DNA of 64,000 bases, taken from contig NZ_JAINDF010000003.1 in NCBI RefSeq assembly GCF_023006325.1, forward strand, positions 248,001 to 312,000, in the 5' to 3' direction. This document shows, one piece after another, positions 26,145 to 34,602 of this stretch (the first letter of the stretch is position 1; every line of letters starts with the position of its first letter). Both the position numbers and the translations under genes were made by a program. The notes beneath the pieces are model-generated. The model was not told the origin of the DNA. It did not search any database and worked only from the letters and a program-made list of their open reading frames with translations. This DNA is from Kordiimonas marina. Its GTDB lineage: Bacteria > Pseudomonadota > Alphaproteobacteria > Sphingomonadales > Kordiimonadaceae.

Positions 26145-27527
26145 ATGATGGGAGACCATGTTTTGGCAAACTTTGCGAAACGCCTGATAATCGCACTTCT
26201 CGTGATTTTCGTGCCTGTGACCAATGCCTTGGCACAGCGGCAGATTTCGTTCCTGCGCGATGCCGAAACCGAACGTTTCCTCCATAATATCACCGACCCA
26301 ATTCTGAAGGCTGCAGGCCTGAAACCTGAAGCCGTGCACATTTATCTGGTGCATGACAACAGCATCAACGCTTTCGTCGCAGGCGGCGAGAATATCTTCA
26401 TCCACACAGGCCTTATCCTAGCGGCACACGATGTTGACGAACTGACAGGCGTTATCGCCCACGAAACCTGCCACATCGCCTGCGGCCACCAGGTCCGGGA
26501 TGAAGGCTATCAGACCGCTGGTACGACCAGTGTTCTCTCCATGGTGTTGGGGGCTGCCGCTATCCTTGCTGGCGGCGCTGACGCCGGCATGGGCATCATG
26601 ATGGCAGGCCAGCAAATGGCACAGGGCCAGGCCCTCGCCTACAGCCGCGGTCAGGAAAGCGAGGCCGATCTTGCCGCCGCTAAGTATCTCCGTGCCGTTG
26701 GCGTCTCCGGCAGCGGGCTGATCCGCTTTTTCCAGAAACTCCAGCGTGAGGAAGTTCTGGCGCAGATCAAACAGGACCCGTTCGTCCGCAGCCACCCCTT
26801 GAACCGCACACGTATCCTGCAGCTTGAGCAGGCGGTGGAGACAAGCCCTTACTATCACACGCCGCCCAACCCCAAGACGAATGGCGAATTCCTGAAGGTT
26901 AAAGCCAAGCTGGCTGGTTATCTTTATGACCCGGTTCAGACGCTGCGCATCTATCCGCCCAGTGATACGTCTGTGCCCGCGCGCTATGCCCGCGTCTACG
27001 CCTACCACAAGGCGCTTGAGTGGGATAAGGCAATCAAAGAAGCCAATGCCCTGATCGCAGAAGACCCGAGCGATCCTTATTATTATGAGATCAAAGGTCA
27101 GATTCTGTTTGAAAACGGGCATATCCAGAAAAGTCTGCCCGTCTTCAAGGAGGCTGTCTCTCTCAAGCCTTATGAGCCTTTGATTGCGACGGCATATGGC
27201 CAGGCCCTCGTCTCCTTGGAAGACGACAAGCATATGAAGCAGGCGATCCCGATCCTGCAGAAGGCGACAAAGCAGGACCCGGAAAATACCTTCGGCTGGT
27301 TCAACCTCGCCCGCGCCTATAGCTGGGTCGGCAATGAACCTGAAGCCAGCCTGGCGACCGCAGAGCGCTTTTACGCGGGCGGCGCGCCAGCCCAGGCCGC
27401 CATGCACGCCGAACGCGCGATGCGCGGCCTTAAAATGGGCACGCCTGACTGGCTGCGCGCCCAGGATATCATGCTGATTTCGCAGGAAGCTGCATCCAAA
27501 ATGAAACGCCGCAGTCATCGCGGTTAA
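26145..27527 (+). CDS. M48 family metalloprotease with TPR repeats (BepA-like)
   Basis: Periplasmic zinc protease with a quality-control or outer membrane assembly role in the BepA/YfgC group. Signal peptide near residues 10-31 (LIIALLVIFVPVTNALAQ). The active site is HETCH at residues 106-110, with the third ligand glutamate in GQESEADLAAAKYL. The C-terminal half (about 270-450) is TPR-like helical pairs, e.g. ALEWDKAIKEANALIAEDP and NPENT-type turns. 460 residues, slightly shorter than E. coli BepA. ATG 26145 and 26148 are alternatives, and TTG 26163 has a GGGAG upstream; all keep the signal peptide. Followed 39 bp later by a DsbA-like gene. Confidence 0.88.
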   Translation: MMGDHVLANFAKRLIIALLVIFVPVTNALAQRQISFLRDAETERFLHNITDPILKAAGLKPEAVHIYLVHDNSINAFVAGGENIFIHTGLILAAHDVDELTGVIAHETCHIACGHQVRDEGYQTAGTTSVLSMVLGAAAILAGGADAGMGIMMAGQQMAQGQALAYSRGQESEADLAAAKYLRAVGVSGSGLIRFFQKLQREEVLAQIKQDPFVRSHPLNRTRILQLEQAVETSPYYHTPPNPKTNGEFLKVKAKLAGYLYDPVQTLRIYPPSDTSVPARYARVYAYHKALEWDKAIKEANALIAEDPSDPYYYEIKGQILFENGHIQKSLPVFKEAVSLKPYEPLIATAYGQALVSLEDDKHMKQAIPILQKATKQDPENTFGWFNLARAYSWVGNEPEASLATAERFYAGGAPAQAAMHAERAMRGLKMGTPDWLRAQDIMLISQEAASKMKRRSHRG

Positions 27528-27566
27528 ACCGGGCATCCGCCCCCTTTATAGAGCAAGTCCCCTTAT

Positions 27567-28331
27567 ATGATTAAATTCGCAAAGTCCCTTCTTGTTGCCG
27601 GCCTGATGCTGGCGCCGACCGTTTCCGCCGCTGCCCAAGATATGACGCCGGCAGAACGCGCCAAGATCGAGACGGTGGTCCATGACTATCTGATGCAGCA
27701 CCCGGAGGTGATCATCCAGTCCATACAGGAACTGCAACGCCGCCAGACGGTCGCCCAGATGCTGCCGACCATCAACCTGTACCGCGATTACCTGGAACAT
27801 GAAAAAGGCGCGCCCGTCCTTGGCAACCCGAACGGCGACGTGACCATTGTCGAATTCTTCGATTACCGCTGCCCCTACTGCAAACACAGTTTCCCCGTGC
27901 TGCAGAAGCTGATGAAGGAAGACGGCAATATCCGTCTCGTACCGCGCCAATACCCGATCCTGGACCGCCCCGGCGCCCCTGCCGTTTCGCTGATGGCCGC
28001 CAAGGCCGCGCTGGCGTCCAACCTGCAAGGCAAGTTTGCCGAATTCCATGACGCCCTCATGGCCTACCCCGACCGGCTGACCGAGGACGGCCTTTATAAA
28101 GTTGCCGCCTCCGTTGGGCTCAATGTCGACAAGCTCAAGGCCGATATGAAGGACAAGATGATCGAGAAATCGATCCAGAACACGCTGGCCATCGGCAAGG
28201 ACATCGGCTTCAACGGCACCCCTGGCTATATCGTCGGTGACGATATTATCCTCGGCGCCGAAGGCTATGACCGTCTGAAGCAAGCGGTCGACCGCGCCCG
28301 CGCAGACGCCGCGAAAAAGGCCAAGCAATAA
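27567..28331 (+). CDS. DsbA family thiol:disulfide interchange protein
   Basis: Exported thioredoxin-fold protein, 254 residues, with a signal peptide ending at VSAAAQ and a helical N-terminal extension containing a YLMQHPEVIIQSIQEL stretch, which fits the DsbG/ScsC-like oligomerisation stem. The redox motif is C102-P-Y-C105 in FFDYRCPYCKHS, followed by the cis-Pro region NGTPGYIVGD. It likely oxidises or isomerises cysteines of exported proteins; which of the two cannot be decided. It follows the M48 protease gene and may share its operon. Confidence 0.9.
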   Translation: MIKFAKSLLVAGLMLAPTVSAAAQDMTPAERAKIETVVHDYLMQHPEVIIQSIQELQRRQTVAQMLPTINLYRDYLEHEKGAPVLGNPNGDVTIVEFFDYRCPYCKHSFPVLQKLMKEDGNIRLVPRQYPILDRPGAPAVSLMAAKAALASNLQGKFAEFHDALMAYPDRLTEDGLYKVAASVGLNVDKLKADMKDKMIEKSIQNTLAIGKDIGFNGTPGYIVGDDIILGAEGYDRLKQAVDRARADAAKKAKQ

Positions 28332-28340
28332 GCTTTTCCC

Positions 28341-28370
28341 GGCAGGAAGGACCGCCGGGTTCTTCCTGCC
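28341..28370 (+). repeat. 9-bp stem-loop between dsbA-like and nitrilase genes
   Basis: GGCAGGAAG (28341-28349) and CTTCCTGCC (28362-28370) pair perfectly with a 12-base loop. No T-run follows on either strand, so it is not a standard terminator; it may protect an mRNA end or attenuate readthrough. Confidence 0.5.
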
Positions 28371-28394
28371 AAAGACCAAGGCCCATCTCGAAAC

Positions 28395-29126
28395 ATGCCA
28401 ACTGACATCCGCGTCGCCTGTTTCCAACGCCGTGAAATCTGTGGGGACCCGGATACGGTTGTTGCCGCCATCCTCAAAGATGTCGCGTGGGCTGAGGACA
28501 ATGGCGCGGACCTGTGCCTGTTCCCCGAAAGCTTCCTGCAGGGCTACCCGCATAGCCGCGCGGACGTCCACGCCTCCGCGCTTCGGCTGACGGACAGCCC
28601 CATAGAAACCCTTCTCACACGGCTTGGCCCCTACCAGCCAACTGTCGTCGTGGGTTTTATCGAAGCTTCTGGTACCGCATTCTACAACAGCGCCCTCGTC
28701 ATGCGTGCGGGCGAGTGTTTGGGGGTTTCGCGCAAACGTCACCCCAATGAAGCCGGCATATGCCCAGGTGAAGACACGCCCCTCTTCAACATCGGCAAGA
28801 CCAGCTTCGGGATCAGCATCTGCAATGACGCCAATTATCCTGAAACGCTGAACCGCATGGCCAAAGGTGGGGCCGATATCATCCTTGCGCCCCTCAACAA
28901 CATGCTGCCCATTGCTACGGCTGACACGTGGCGGCACAAGACACCCCAAATTCTCCAGATGAGAGCCCAAGAGACGGGGTGCTGGGTGGCGTCAGCGGAC
29001 GTTATTGGCACGCATGACGGCTATAAAAGCTATGGCTGCACCGCCATTGTCTCACCGGATGGTGACATCATAGAAAAAGCGCCGGAGGGTGTCCCCGGCG
29101 CCATCATCCACACTTTGGCACTATAG
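28395..29126 (+). CDS. Carbon-nitrogen (nitrilase-family) hydrolase
   Basis: Cytosolic amidase-like enzyme with the Glu-Lys-Cys triad: E45 in LCLFPESFLQG, K114 in SRKRHPNE and C143 in GISICNDANYPE. 243 residues, compact for the family (usually 260-290). Substrate not predictable; members hydrolyse omega-amides, carbamoyl groups or nitriles. It converges with a small membrane protein operon with only 4 bp between stops. Confidence 0.87.
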   Translation: MPTDIRVACFQRREICGDPDTVVAAILKDVAWAEDNGADLCLFPESFLQGYPHSRADVHASALRLTDSPIETLLTRLGPYQPTVVVGFIEASGTAFYNSALVMRAGECLGVSRKRHPNEAGICPGEDTPLFNIGKTSFGISICNDANYPETLNRMAKGGADIILAPLNNMLPIATADTWRHKTPQILQMRAQETGCWVASADVIGTHDGYKSYGCTAIVSPDGDIIEKAPEGVPGAIIHTLAL

Positions 29127-29130
29127 CCTG

Positions 29131-29505
29131 TCAGCCGTTAGCAGCAGGTTTGGTCTTCACATAGGCGATGGCAAAGAGCCCTGTCAGTAATAGATCAACT
29201 GAGGCCAAGCTCGCGGTGATCCCCGGCGTACGCCCGGCGAAATAAAGCGGCCACACCGCGCCCACGAAGCTGAGCTTTTCCAGCATCGACGGAATCATCG
29301 CTGCGCGCAGGCGCACCGGGTCACGCCCGATCAGCAAGAACAAGACCTGGAAGGCCAGCGCCACACCGGCGAAGCCATAATAATATTCGGGATAATTATC
29401 CGGCCCGCGCAGATGGACCGCCATGCTTTCCGTGAAATACATCGGCGTCAGCACCAGAATGCCATAGATGCCAGCAATCGTGAAAACCCACCGTGCAAAT
29501 TTCAT
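29131..29505 (-). CDS. Conserved four-helix membrane protein
   Basis: 124 residues starting MKFARWVFTIAGIYG, with about four membrane segments (near 5-22, 44-60, 77-92, 101-118). I recognise the pattern YYYGFAGVALAFQVLFLLIGRDPVR followed by MIPSMLEKLSF (quoted in two parts) as a widespread uncharacterised bacterial family; no function is known to me. The frame is open further upstream, but ATG 29505 has an excellent ribosome site (GGGAGAATAAGG) and lies just after the preceding gene's stop. Last of three overlapping or abutting small membrane genes. Confidence 0.8.
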   Translation of the reverse strand: MKFARWVFTIAGIYGILVLTPMYFTESMAVHLRGPDNYPEYYYGFAGVALAFQVLFLLIGRDPVRLRAAMIPSMLEKLSFVGAVWPLYFAGRTPGITASLASVDLLLTGLFAIAYVKTKPAANG

Positions 29506-29507
29506 CC

Positions 29508-29744
29508 TTATTCTCCCTGCGCTGAATTGCTCCCGGTTCCTTCCGCATCCTTCAAGACGGGCCATTCGCTGAGCGCGAACAGCCAAACAAGGATCAGGTT
29601 CACAGGCGGCACCAGAATGAGAAGGCCAAGAAACGGGTTGTAACCGGCCTTGCCTGCGATACGGATGCTGAAATAGACGACGAGGAGCAAAATCATGCTG
29701 ATGGTCGGCCAGCCGAGGGCTTCTATGCCGCGCATGTCCATCAT
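29508..29744 (-). CDS. Small membrane protein with KAGYN motif
   Basis: 78 residues, two membrane segments (about 13-29 and 38-58). The loop RIAGKAGYNPFL and the end FALSEWPVL resemble the KAG-x-x motif of small DUF5684-like membrane proteins. The same layout recurs in the next gene upstream, so the two look like paralogues. Its ATG overlaps the stop of that gene by 4 bp, and it ends 2 bp before the start of the 124-residue gene. Function unknown. Confidence 0.75.
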   Translation of the reverse strand: MMDMRGIEALGWPTISMILLLVVYFSIRIAGKAGYNPFLGLLILVPPVNLILVWLFALSEWPVLKDAEGTGSNSAQGE

Positions 29745-29965
29745 TGGTCGTCACCCGAACGTGTGGGCCGCCAATTGCTCAGCGCCAGAAACGCCATCAG
29801 GCCAAAGACCGCGAAGCCTTCGCCCGCACGCCCCCACAGAACAACCCCGATCAGCAGGACTGCCACGGCGATCCAGCCATTGAAGCCGGCCTTCTGGAAG
29901 ATTTTCCACGCCGGAATGCCGAGAAGCCCGGCCACCAACGTTACATATCCTGCTGTCATTTCCAT
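29741..29965 (-). CDS. Small membrane protein with KAGFN motif
   Basis: 74 residues, two to three membrane segments, starting MEMTAGYVTLVAGLLG. It has KIFQKAGFNGWIAVAVLL and ends FLALSNWRPT, parallel to RIAGKAGYNPFL and FALSEWPVL in the following gene. Good Shine-Dalgarno (AAGGGGG) before ATG 29965. First gene of the operon. Function unknown. Confidence 0.75.
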   Translation of the reverse strand: MEMTAGYVTLVAGLLGIPAWKIFQKAGFNGWIAVAVLLIGVVLWGRAGEGFAVFGLMAFLALSNWRPTRSGDDQ

Positions 29966-29987
29966 TTCAGCCCCCTTCGGCTTTGTC

Positions 29988-30986
29988 TCAGATCAGGCCC
30001 GAAAGCGGTGAGCTCGGGTCTGCGTAGCGTTTCTTGGGCATCCGGCCTGCAAGGTACGCCAACCGGCCGCTTTCGACCGCCAGCTTCATGGCGCGTGCCA
30101 TCATCACCGGCTTTTTGGCTTCGGCGATGGCCGTGTTCATCAGTACACCGTCACACCCCAGTTCCATCGCGACGGCCGCGTCAGAGGCCGTGCCGACACC
30201 CGCATCCACCAGCACCGGCACTTTGGCCTGTTCGATCATCAGCCGTATCTGCACCGGGTTCTGGATACCGAGGCCGGAACCGATGGGCGCGCCCAAAGGC
30301 ATGATGGCGACACAGCCCATATCCTCAAGCCGCTTGGCAGCGATCGGATCGTCCGAGCAGTAAACCATGACCTTGAAGCCATCCTTTATAAGCGTTTCGG
30401 CGGCGGTGAAGGTTTCCAGCATGTTCGGATAAAGCGTCTTCTGGTCGCCCAGAACCTCAAGCTTCACCAGGTCCCAGCCGCCGGCTTCGCGGGCCAGGCG
30501 CAGCGTGCGCACAGCGCTGTCGGCATCGAAACAGCCCGCGGTGTTGGGGAGGTAGGTGATTTTCTTCGGGTCGAGATAGTCGACCAGCATCGGCTGGTTC
30601 GGGTCCGAGACATTGACGCGGCGCACCGCCACGGTAACGATTTCCGCACCGGAGGCTTCGACCGCCTGTGCCGTTTCCTCGAAATCCTTATATTTCCCGG
30701 TGCCGACAATAAGGCGCGAGCGGTAAGCTTTGCCCGCCAAGGTCCAGCTATCATCGTGTGCGGTTGCGTCAGTCACGGTTTCCAGTCCTCCGCCAATAAA
30801 ATGTACAATTTCCAGCTGGTCGCCGTCTTCAAGCGTTACGTCCGCGTAAGTCGACTTGGGCACGATTTCGAGATTACGCTCAACCGCAACCTTGGTCGGC
30901 TCCAGCCCCAGAGTGGCCAAAAAAGCCGCAACATTCTGGCCCGCTTCGATTTTCTTCGGCTCGCCATTGACTGTAATGCTGATCAC
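29988..30986 (-). CDS. thiG: Fused sulfur carrier ThiS / thiazole synthase ThiG
   Basis: Makes the thiazole phosphate of thiamine. Residues 1-67 are ThiS ([16 protein letters not shown], then VHFIGGG at 61-67); ThiG starts near 77, with [16 protein letters not shown], the Schiff-base lysine in LVKLEVLGD, and the phosphate site [19 protein letters not shown]. In free ThiS the C-terminal Gly-Gly is thiocarboxylated; here Gly-Gly-Gly is internal. GTG 30986 is preferred over the ATG at 31076 because GGAGGA lies 9 bases upstream and ThiS begins there. 332 residues. No THI-box is visible in the leader, and no other thi gene is in the window. Confidence 0.93.
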   Translation of the reverse strand: MISITVNGEPKKIEAGQNVAAFLATLGLEPTKVAVERNLEIVPKSTYADVTLEDGDQLEIVHFIGGGLETVTDATAHDDSWTLAGKAYRSRLIVGTGKYKDFEETAQAVEASGAEIVTVAVRRVNVSDPNQPMLVDYLDPKKITYLPNTAGCFDADSAVRTLRLAREAGGWDLVKLEVLGDQKTLYPNMLETFTAAETLIKDGFKVMVYCSDDPIAAKRLEDMGCVAIMPLGAPIGSGLGIQNPVQIRLMIEQAKVPVLVDAGVGTASDAAVAMELGCDGVLMNTAIAEAKKPVMMARAMKLAVESGRLAYLAGRMPKKRYADPSSPLSGLI

Positions 30987-31065
30987 GGCTTTTGGTCCTC
31001 CAAACTCGTTCGGTCCTATTCGGCCGGAGAGGCTGGACCAATGGAACAAATTTATCCTTCCGGCT

Positions 31066-31093
31066 TTGCATGTCATGCATATGGCATTATACA
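31066..31093. promoter_or_regulatory. Overlapping divergent promoters, aroQ (+) and thiSG (-)
   Basis: Plus strand: TTGCAT (31066-31071), 16-bp spacer, TATACA (31088-31093), placing a start about 30-35 bases before aroQ. Minus strand: a perfect TATAAT lies at 31091-31086, with CTGACA about 19 bp upstream. The two -10 elements overlap, so polymerase may use only one at a time. A GCATG-T-CATGC palindrome lies in the spacer. Confidence 0.45.
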
Positions 31094-31131
31094 GGGGGCT
31101 TCAAGCGATCTGTCAGGACAGCGAGCCGCTT

Positions 31132-31590
31132 ATGACTGAAAAGACATCCGCCCGGATTTTGGTGCTTAACGGCCCCAATCTCAATCTATTGGGGACCCGG
31201 GAGCCCGAAACCTACGGAACCAACAGTCTGGGCGATATCGAGACCATGGTGAGGAGCCATGGGGCCAACCTCGGTCTCGCTGTCGATTTTCGCCAAACCA
31301 ACCAGGAAGGCACGCTTGTGGAATGGCTTCAGGAAGGCGGCAGGGAGTTTGCCGGCATTATCCTGAACGCCGCAGCCTACACCCATACGTCGGTTGCCAT
31401 CCATGACGCGATTGCCGCGATAAAAACACCGGTTGTTGAAGTCCACCTGTCCAATATCTATAAGCGCGAAGAATACCGCCACCATTCCTTTGTTTCGGAT
31501 GTGGCGGCAGGCGTTATCTGCGGATTTGGACCGGCTGGATATGTGCTTGCGATTGACGCGCTAGCAGGTATGCTGCGCGACCAATCATGA
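31132..31590 (+). CDS. aroQ: Type II 3-dehydroquinate dehydratase
   Basis: Third step of the shikimate pathway, trans-dehydration of 3-dehydroquinate. 152 residues, normal. Signature LVLNGPNLNLLGTREPETYG with the catalytic tyrosine, FRQTNQEG (usually RQSNxEG), LNAAAYTHTSVAI and VHLSNIYKREEYRHHS with the catalytic histidine region. The frame extends far upstream, but ATG 31132 precedes the conserved start. It lies 23 bp upstream of accB, an order common in bacteria and suggesting cotranscription with accBC. Confidence 0.95.
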   Translation: MTEKTSARILVLNGPNLNLLGTREPETYGTNSLGDIETMVRSHGANLGLAVDFRQTNQEGTLVEWLQEGGREFAGIILNAAAYTHTSVAIHDAIAAIKTPVVEVHLSNIYKREEYRHHSFVSDVAAGVICGFGPAGYVLAIDALAGMLRDQS

Positions 31591-31613
31591 TCGAGGGGTA
31601 AGGACTTAGTATC

Positions 31614-32090
31614 ATGTCAAAACTTAAAGAATACAAAGAGCTGATCCGCGAACTGGCGGAACTTCTGGACAAGTCGACGCTGTCGGAAATCGAAGTCGAA
31701 GAAGAGGATTTCCGCATCCGTGTCGCCCGTGACGTTCCGAGCGCGGTCAACTATACCGCTCCGGCGATGACGCATGCGGCTCCTGCCATGGCTGCTCCGG
31801 CTGCGGCTCCTGCTGCAGCTCCGGCCGCCGCGGCAGCTGCAAATCCGGCCGACCATCCGGGTGCCGTTCCGTCACCGATGGTAGGCACGGCCTATGCAGC
31901 CCCCTCGCCTGACTCCGAAGCCTTCATAAAGGTTGGCGACAAGGTCAAGGAAGGCGATACGCTTCTGATCATCGAAGCCATGAAGGTGATGAACCAGATC
32001 AGCTCGCCCAAATCCGGCACCGTGAAGGAAATCCTGTTCACCGACGCCCAGCCGGTCGAGTTTGGCGAAGTCCTCTGCATCATCGAATAG
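31614..32090 (+). CDS. accB: Biotin carboxyl carrier protein of acetyl-CoA carboxylase
   Basis: Carries biotin between carboxylase and carboxyltransferase in malonyl-CoA synthesis. 158 residues: an N-terminal dimerisation region ([19 protein letters not shown]), a mobile Ala/Pro linker (about 45-80), and the biotinyl domain with K124 in EAMKVMNQ, the biotinylation site. It precedes accC by 12 bp. Confidence 0.97.
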   Translation: MSKLKEYKELIRELAELLDKSTLSEIEVEEEDFRIRVARDVPSAVNYTAPAMTHAAPAMAAPAAAPAAAPAAAAAANPADHPGAVPSPMVGTAYAAPSPDSEAFIKVGDKVKEGDTLLIIEAMKVMNQISSPKSGTVKEILFTDAQPVEFGEVLCIIE

Positions 32091-32102
32091 GACGAATAAG
32101 CC

Positions 32103-33464
32103 ATGTTTAAAAAAGTCCTGATTGCCAACAGGGGCGAGATTGCGCTTCGCATTCACCGCGCCTGCCATGAAATGGGCATCAAGACGGTGGCTGTGCATTC
32201 GACCGCCGACGCCGATGCCATGCATGTGCGCCTGGCAGACGAAAGCGTCTGTATCGGACCGGCCGCTTCCACGGACAGTTACCTCAATATCCCGGCAATC
32301 ATCTCGGCAGCCGAAATCACCGGCGCCGACGCGATTCACCCGGGCTACGGTTTCCTGTCCGAGAATGCCCGTTTCGCCGAGATCGTCGCTGGCCACGGAA
32401 TCACCTTCATTGGCCCGTCGCCTGAGCATATCCGTATGATGGGTGACAAGATCACCGCCAAGGAAACCGTCAAGAAGCTTGGCATTCCTGTGGTTCCGGG
32501 GTCATCCGGCGGCATCACCGAAGACGATGAAGCCCGCAAGGTCTGCAACGAGATCGGCTATCCGGTCATCATCAAGGCCTCAGCAGGCGGTGGTGGCCGC
32601 GGCATGCAGATCGTCCGCTCGGAAGACGAGCTGCCGCGCAAGCTGCAGACCTGCCGCACCGAGGCCAAAGCGGCCTTTGGTGACGATGCGGTTTATATCG
32701 AGAAATTCCTGCAGAAGCCGCGCCATATCGAATTCCAGATCATCGGCGACAACCACGGCCACTGTATTCACCTTGGGGAACGGGACTGCTCGCTGCAGCG
32801 CCGCCACCAGAAGGTGCTGGAGGAAGCCCCCTCGCCCGTCATCGATAGTGAAACCCGTGAGCGCATGGGCGGCGTCGTCGCCAAGGCCATGGCGGACTTC
32901 GGCTATTGCGGCGCAGGCACGATCGAGTTCCTCTATGAGGACGGTGAGTTCTATTTCATCGAAATGAACACCCGCCTTCAGGTGGAACACCCGGTGACAG
33001 AAATGATCACCGGCATCGATATCGTGCGGGAGCAAATCCGCGTCGCGTCCGGCGAAAAACTCAGTTACACGCAGGATATGGTGCGCTTCTTCGGCCATGC
33101 CATCGAATGCCGCGTCAATGCCGAGGACCCGTTCACCTTCATGCCGAGCCCGGGGCTTGTGACCCAGTATCATCCGCCCGGCGGTCTGAACGTCCGCTGC
33201 GACAGCGCGGTCTATGCTGGCTATAAAATCCCGCCCTATTACGACAGCATGGTCGCCAAACTGATCGTGTCCGGTTACACGCGCGAAGGCTGCCTTATGC
33301 GCCTCCGCCGTTCGCTGGAGGAATATGTCATCGACGGGGTCGTGACCACGATCCCGCTCCACCTGGCACTCATTGAGAATCCGGAGTTCCGGGCCGGGAA
33401 TTATGACATCCACTGGCTGGAGAAATTCCTCGCTGAAAAAGCCGAGTCAGAAAAAGCGAAATAG
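32103..33464 (+). CDS. accC: Biotin carboxylase of acetyl-CoA carboxylase
   Basis: ATP-dependent carboxylation of BCCP-biotin. 453 residues. [21 protein letters not shown] start, [11 protein letters not shown], the glycine-rich ATP loop [40 protein letters not shown] and the ATP-grasp residues are all present. Standard size. The stop is followed 30 bp later by a long inverted repeat that covers the aat start. Confidence 0.97.
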   Translation: MFKKVLIANRGEIALRIHRACHEMGIKTVAVHSTADADAMHVRLADESVCIGPAASTDSYLNIPAIISAAEITGADAIHPGYGFLSENARFAEIVAGHGITFIGPSPEHIRMMGDKITAKETVKKLGIPVVPGSSGGITEDDEARKVCNEIGYPVIIKASAGGGGRGMQIVRSEDELPRKLQTCRTEAKAAFGDDAVYIEKFLQKPRHIEFQIIGDNHGHCIHLGERDCSLQRRHQKVLEEAPSPVIDSETRERMGGVVAKAMADFGYCGAGTIEFLYEDGEFYFIEMNTRLQVEHPVTEMITGIDIVREQIRVASGEKLSYTQDMVRFFGHAIECRVNAEDPFTFMPSPGLVTQYHPPGGLNVRCDSAVYAGYKIPPYYDSMVAKLIVSGYTREGCLMRLRRSLEEYVIDGVVTTIPLHLALIENPEFRAGNYDIHWLEKFLAEKAESEKAK

Positions 33465-33495
33465 GCCTCTGGCTTGAACCAGCTGAAACGATTAA

Positions 33496-33532
33496 ATTAG
33501 GGGTTATGCCGCACGACGTCATAACCCCTAAT
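33496..33532 (+). promoter_or_regulatory. 13-bp perfect hairpin enclosing the aat start codon
   Basis: ATTAGGGGTTATG (33496-33508) and CATAACCCCTAAT (33520-33532) are perfect inverted copies with an 11-base loop; two inner G-C pairs are also possible. The left arm contains the Shine-Dalgarno-like AGGGG and the ATG of aat, and the right arm is followed by CTTTTATT. It could act as an intrinsic terminator after accC and/or a translational lock on aat. Confidence 0.8.
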
Positions 33533-34165
33533 CTTTTATTGCAGGCCTATGCGGCCGGCGTCTTTCCTATGGCCGAAAGCCGGGACGATGCCGAGCTTTT
33601 CTGGGTCGACCCCGATGAGCGCGGTATTCTGCCGCTTGAGCGCTTTCACCTTTCGAAATCCCTGAAGAAACTGGTACGCCGCGACCATTTCGAAGTCCGT
33701 GTCGACACGGCCTTCCGCAGGGTTATGCAGTCATGCGCGAAACCCGCGCGCGGGCGGGAGACCACCTGGATCAGCGAGCGCATTGAAGCGCTCTATACCG
33801 ACCTGTTCGAACGCGGGTTCGCCCATTCGGTGGAATGCTGGCGTGAAGGCGAGCTTGTTGGCGGTCTTTATGGCGTCTCACTGGCCGGAGCCTTTTTCGG
33901 CGAAAGCATGTTTCACCACGAGACGGATGCCAGCAAGGTCGCGCTCGTGCACCTTGTGGCACGGCTCAAAGCCGGTGGCTTCAGCCTCCTGGATACCCAG
34001 TTCGTTACCGATCATCTGAAACAGTTTGGCGCAGTCGAAATCCCGCGTGAGGAATATCACGAACGCCTTCAACAGGCGCTGACGCTGATCACCGCCAACT
34101 TCTATTCGCTGCCGGAAGTTGCCTCGGGCGAAACGGTTTTACAGCTCATCACCCAGACATCATAG
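33506..34165 (+). CDS. aat: Leucyl/phenylalanyl-tRNA–protein transferase
   Basis: N-end rule enzyme that adds Leu or Phe from tRNA to proteins starting with Lys or Arg, marking them for ClpAP. 219 residues. [70 protein letters not shown] and the [14 protein letters not shown] ending are all family motifs. Start ATG 33506 lies inside a stable hairpin and only 2 bases after AGGGG. The last 64 bp overlap the convergent DUF2155 gene. Confidence 0.95.
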   Translation: MPHDVITPNLLLQAYAAGVFPMAESRDDAELFWVDPDERGILPLERFHLSKSLKKLVRRDHFEVRVDTAFRRVMQSCAKPARGRETTWISERIEALYTDLFERGFAHSVECWREGELVGGLYGVSLAGAFFGESMFHHETDASKVALVHLVARLKAGGFSLLDTQFVTDHLKQFGAVEIPREEYHERLQQALTLITANFYSLPEVASGETVLQLITQTS

Positions 34166-34602
34166 ACCGGGTGCTCCAGCGGGTTCAGGGCCGGGCTTGA
34201 CGCCACCATCCAGCCATCGAAAATCCGCTCCCGCTTGCCGGCGCGCTTGATGTCATCGATCTGCAGGTAGGCATAGGTCTCAGGCGGTTCAATCGGCGGC
34301 CGGGTCCGGCAATATTTGGCGGTCAGCGCCAGGGTTCCGAAGCGGACTTCCTTCCCGATCGGGACATCAAGCTCGGTGATGCGCGCCGTGATTTTATCAA
34401 GCGCACGCAAGACCACCACATTATGTGAGACATTGTCGGTGGCCTCCGCCCCCGTAGGCGGGATCGGCTGGCTATCTGTCGGCTGGTCGGAAGGAGCAGC
34501 GGCCGTATCCTGCGCGGTTGCAGGTGAGACCAAGCTAGCGGCCCCAAAGATCGAGGCCGCTATCAGGATTTGGAAGAATGTGTTATTTCTTCTTATCGTC
34601 AT
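34102..34602 (-). CDS. DUF2155 exported protein
   Basis: About 166 residues. Signal peptide ([23 protein letters not shown]), a low-complexity Pro/Asp/Ala segment, then the DUF2155 domain: [46 protein letters not shown] and [25 protein letters not shown]. Function unknown; the family occurs in alphaproteobacteria, usually near aat, as here. ATG 34602 is chosen because the frame upstream lies inside mlaD; it overlaps the mlaD 3' end by 20 bp. Its own 3' end overlaps aat by 64 bp on the opposite strand. Confidence 0.88.
   Translation of the reverse strand: MTIRRNNTFFQILIAASIFGAASLVSPATAQDTAAAPSDQPTDSQPIPPTGAEATDNVSHNVVVLRALDKITARITELDVPIGKEVRFGTLALTAKYCRTRPPIEPPETYAYLQIDDIKRAGKRERIFDGWMVASSPALNPLEHPVYDVWVMSCKTVSPEATSGSE

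Noticed and set aside
30987-31131. TPP riboswitch before thiSG
   Set aside because: Position suggested it, but no THI-box core (CTGAGA and the conserved ACCTGA block) is present and the leader is probably shorter than a TPP aptamer.
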